Source: JALNZF01 sp049793155 (GTDB taxonomy: Bacteria > Nitrospirota > UBA9217). From it: a stretch of 22,482 nucleotides of DNA. The translations under genes were made by a program, and so were the position numbers. Of this stretch, positions 22,292-22,482 are shown one piece after another. The notes below the pieces were generated by a model. That model was given only the letters and a program-made list of their open reading frames with translations, was not told where the DNA came from and ran no database searches. The number at the start of each line of letters is the position of its first letter. The first letter of the stretch is position 1. Where the stretch lies: the NCBI GenBank assembly GCA_049793155.1, contig JBARBN010000054.1:1-22482 (forward strand), given 5' to 3'.

Positions 22292-22482
22292 ATGGGAGAC
22301 CAGTCATACAAATACGTCATCGTCGGCGGAGGGCTTGCGGGGGCGTCTGCCGTGGAAGGGATCCGTGAGCGCGATAAAGAGGGGGCCATTCTGCTCATCG
22401 GTGCTGAGAAGCACCTGCCCTATGACCGGCCGCCGCTCACGAAGAAGCTCTGGTTCGGCAAAAAGAAGGTCGAGGAGATTTT
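22292..22482 (+). CDS. FAD-dependent pyridine nucleotide-disulfide oxidoreductase, N-terminal end (partial)
   Basis: The frame starts at an ATG with AGGAGG eight bases upstream and runs off the end of the window after 63 codons. It opens with a Rossmann FAD-binding motif (YVIVGGGLAGASAVEGIRE), then a hydrophobic strand (AILLIGAEK) and the LPYDRPPLTKK signature. That signature is found in ferredoxin/rubredoxin reductase-like and AIF-like enzymes. These flavoproteins pass electrons from NAD(P)H to small redox carriers or quinones. The substrate cannot be told from the fragment. It is transcribed as a separate unit after the terminator at 22121-22157. Confidence 0.85.
   Translation, partial: MGDQSYKYVIVGGGLAGASAVEGIRERDKEGAILLIGAEKHLPYDRPPLTKKLWFGKKKVEEI

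Overview
The window reads as a moderately GC-rich chromosome segment from a Gram-negative, environmental, probably anaerobic or facultative bacterium. The gene families (MASE3 kinase, CheB-CheR-PAS fusions, LonB-like protease, MalT/BTAD-type regulator, and what looks like a small selenoprotein) fit a Desulfobacterota/Nitrospirota-like lineage, but that placement is inference only; there is no rRNA or other marker here.

Region 1 (2-13499, all + strand) starts with the tail of a membrane protein, probably an ABC-2-type permease. A large signalling cluster follows: a MASE3-PAS-GAF histidine kinase, a 1425-residue CheB-CheR-PAS4-kinase fusion, a stand-alone receiver, a 1009-residue CheB-CheR-PAS2 protein, a 556-residue PAS-PAS kinase one base behind it, and an RluA-type pseudouridine synthase six bases further on. 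The first fusion has the same domain order as the later two-gene pair, so the cluster holds a fused and a split version of one architecture. None of the three kinases carries a receiver, so the single receiver protein between them is the obvious shared phospho-acceptor. No chemoreceptor, CheA or CheW is in the window, so what the CheB/CheR parts modify is unknown.

Region 2 (13598-16039) holds small genes. A short secreted helical protein lies on the minus strand with its own terminator. A thioredoxin-fold small protein on the plus strand appears to be interrupted by TGA. Read through that TGA as selenocysteine, the frame continues for 34 codons with the C-terminal half expected of the family, and a hairpin with a GGA loop sits 21 nt downstream, matching the bacterial SECIS layout. 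This is the most interesting item in the window. A clear fosmidomycin-resistance-type MFS exporter (fsr) follows.

Region 3 (15978-22157) is a divergent pair driven from about 300 bp of intergenic DNA with two facing sigma-70-like promoters. To the left is a LonB-like AAA/Ser-Lys protease with an intrinsic terminator. To the right is a large MalT-like ATPase/TPR/BTAD transcriptional activator whose frame is broken near 20345, ending at a strong terminator. The window closes with the 5' end of an FAD-dependent pyridine nucleotide-disulfide oxidoreductase that has its own promoter and a strong ribosome binding site.

The window therefore combines phospho- and methyl-type signalling, a regulator next to a protease, and redox proteins. 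Functional links between the three regions are not shown by the sequence.
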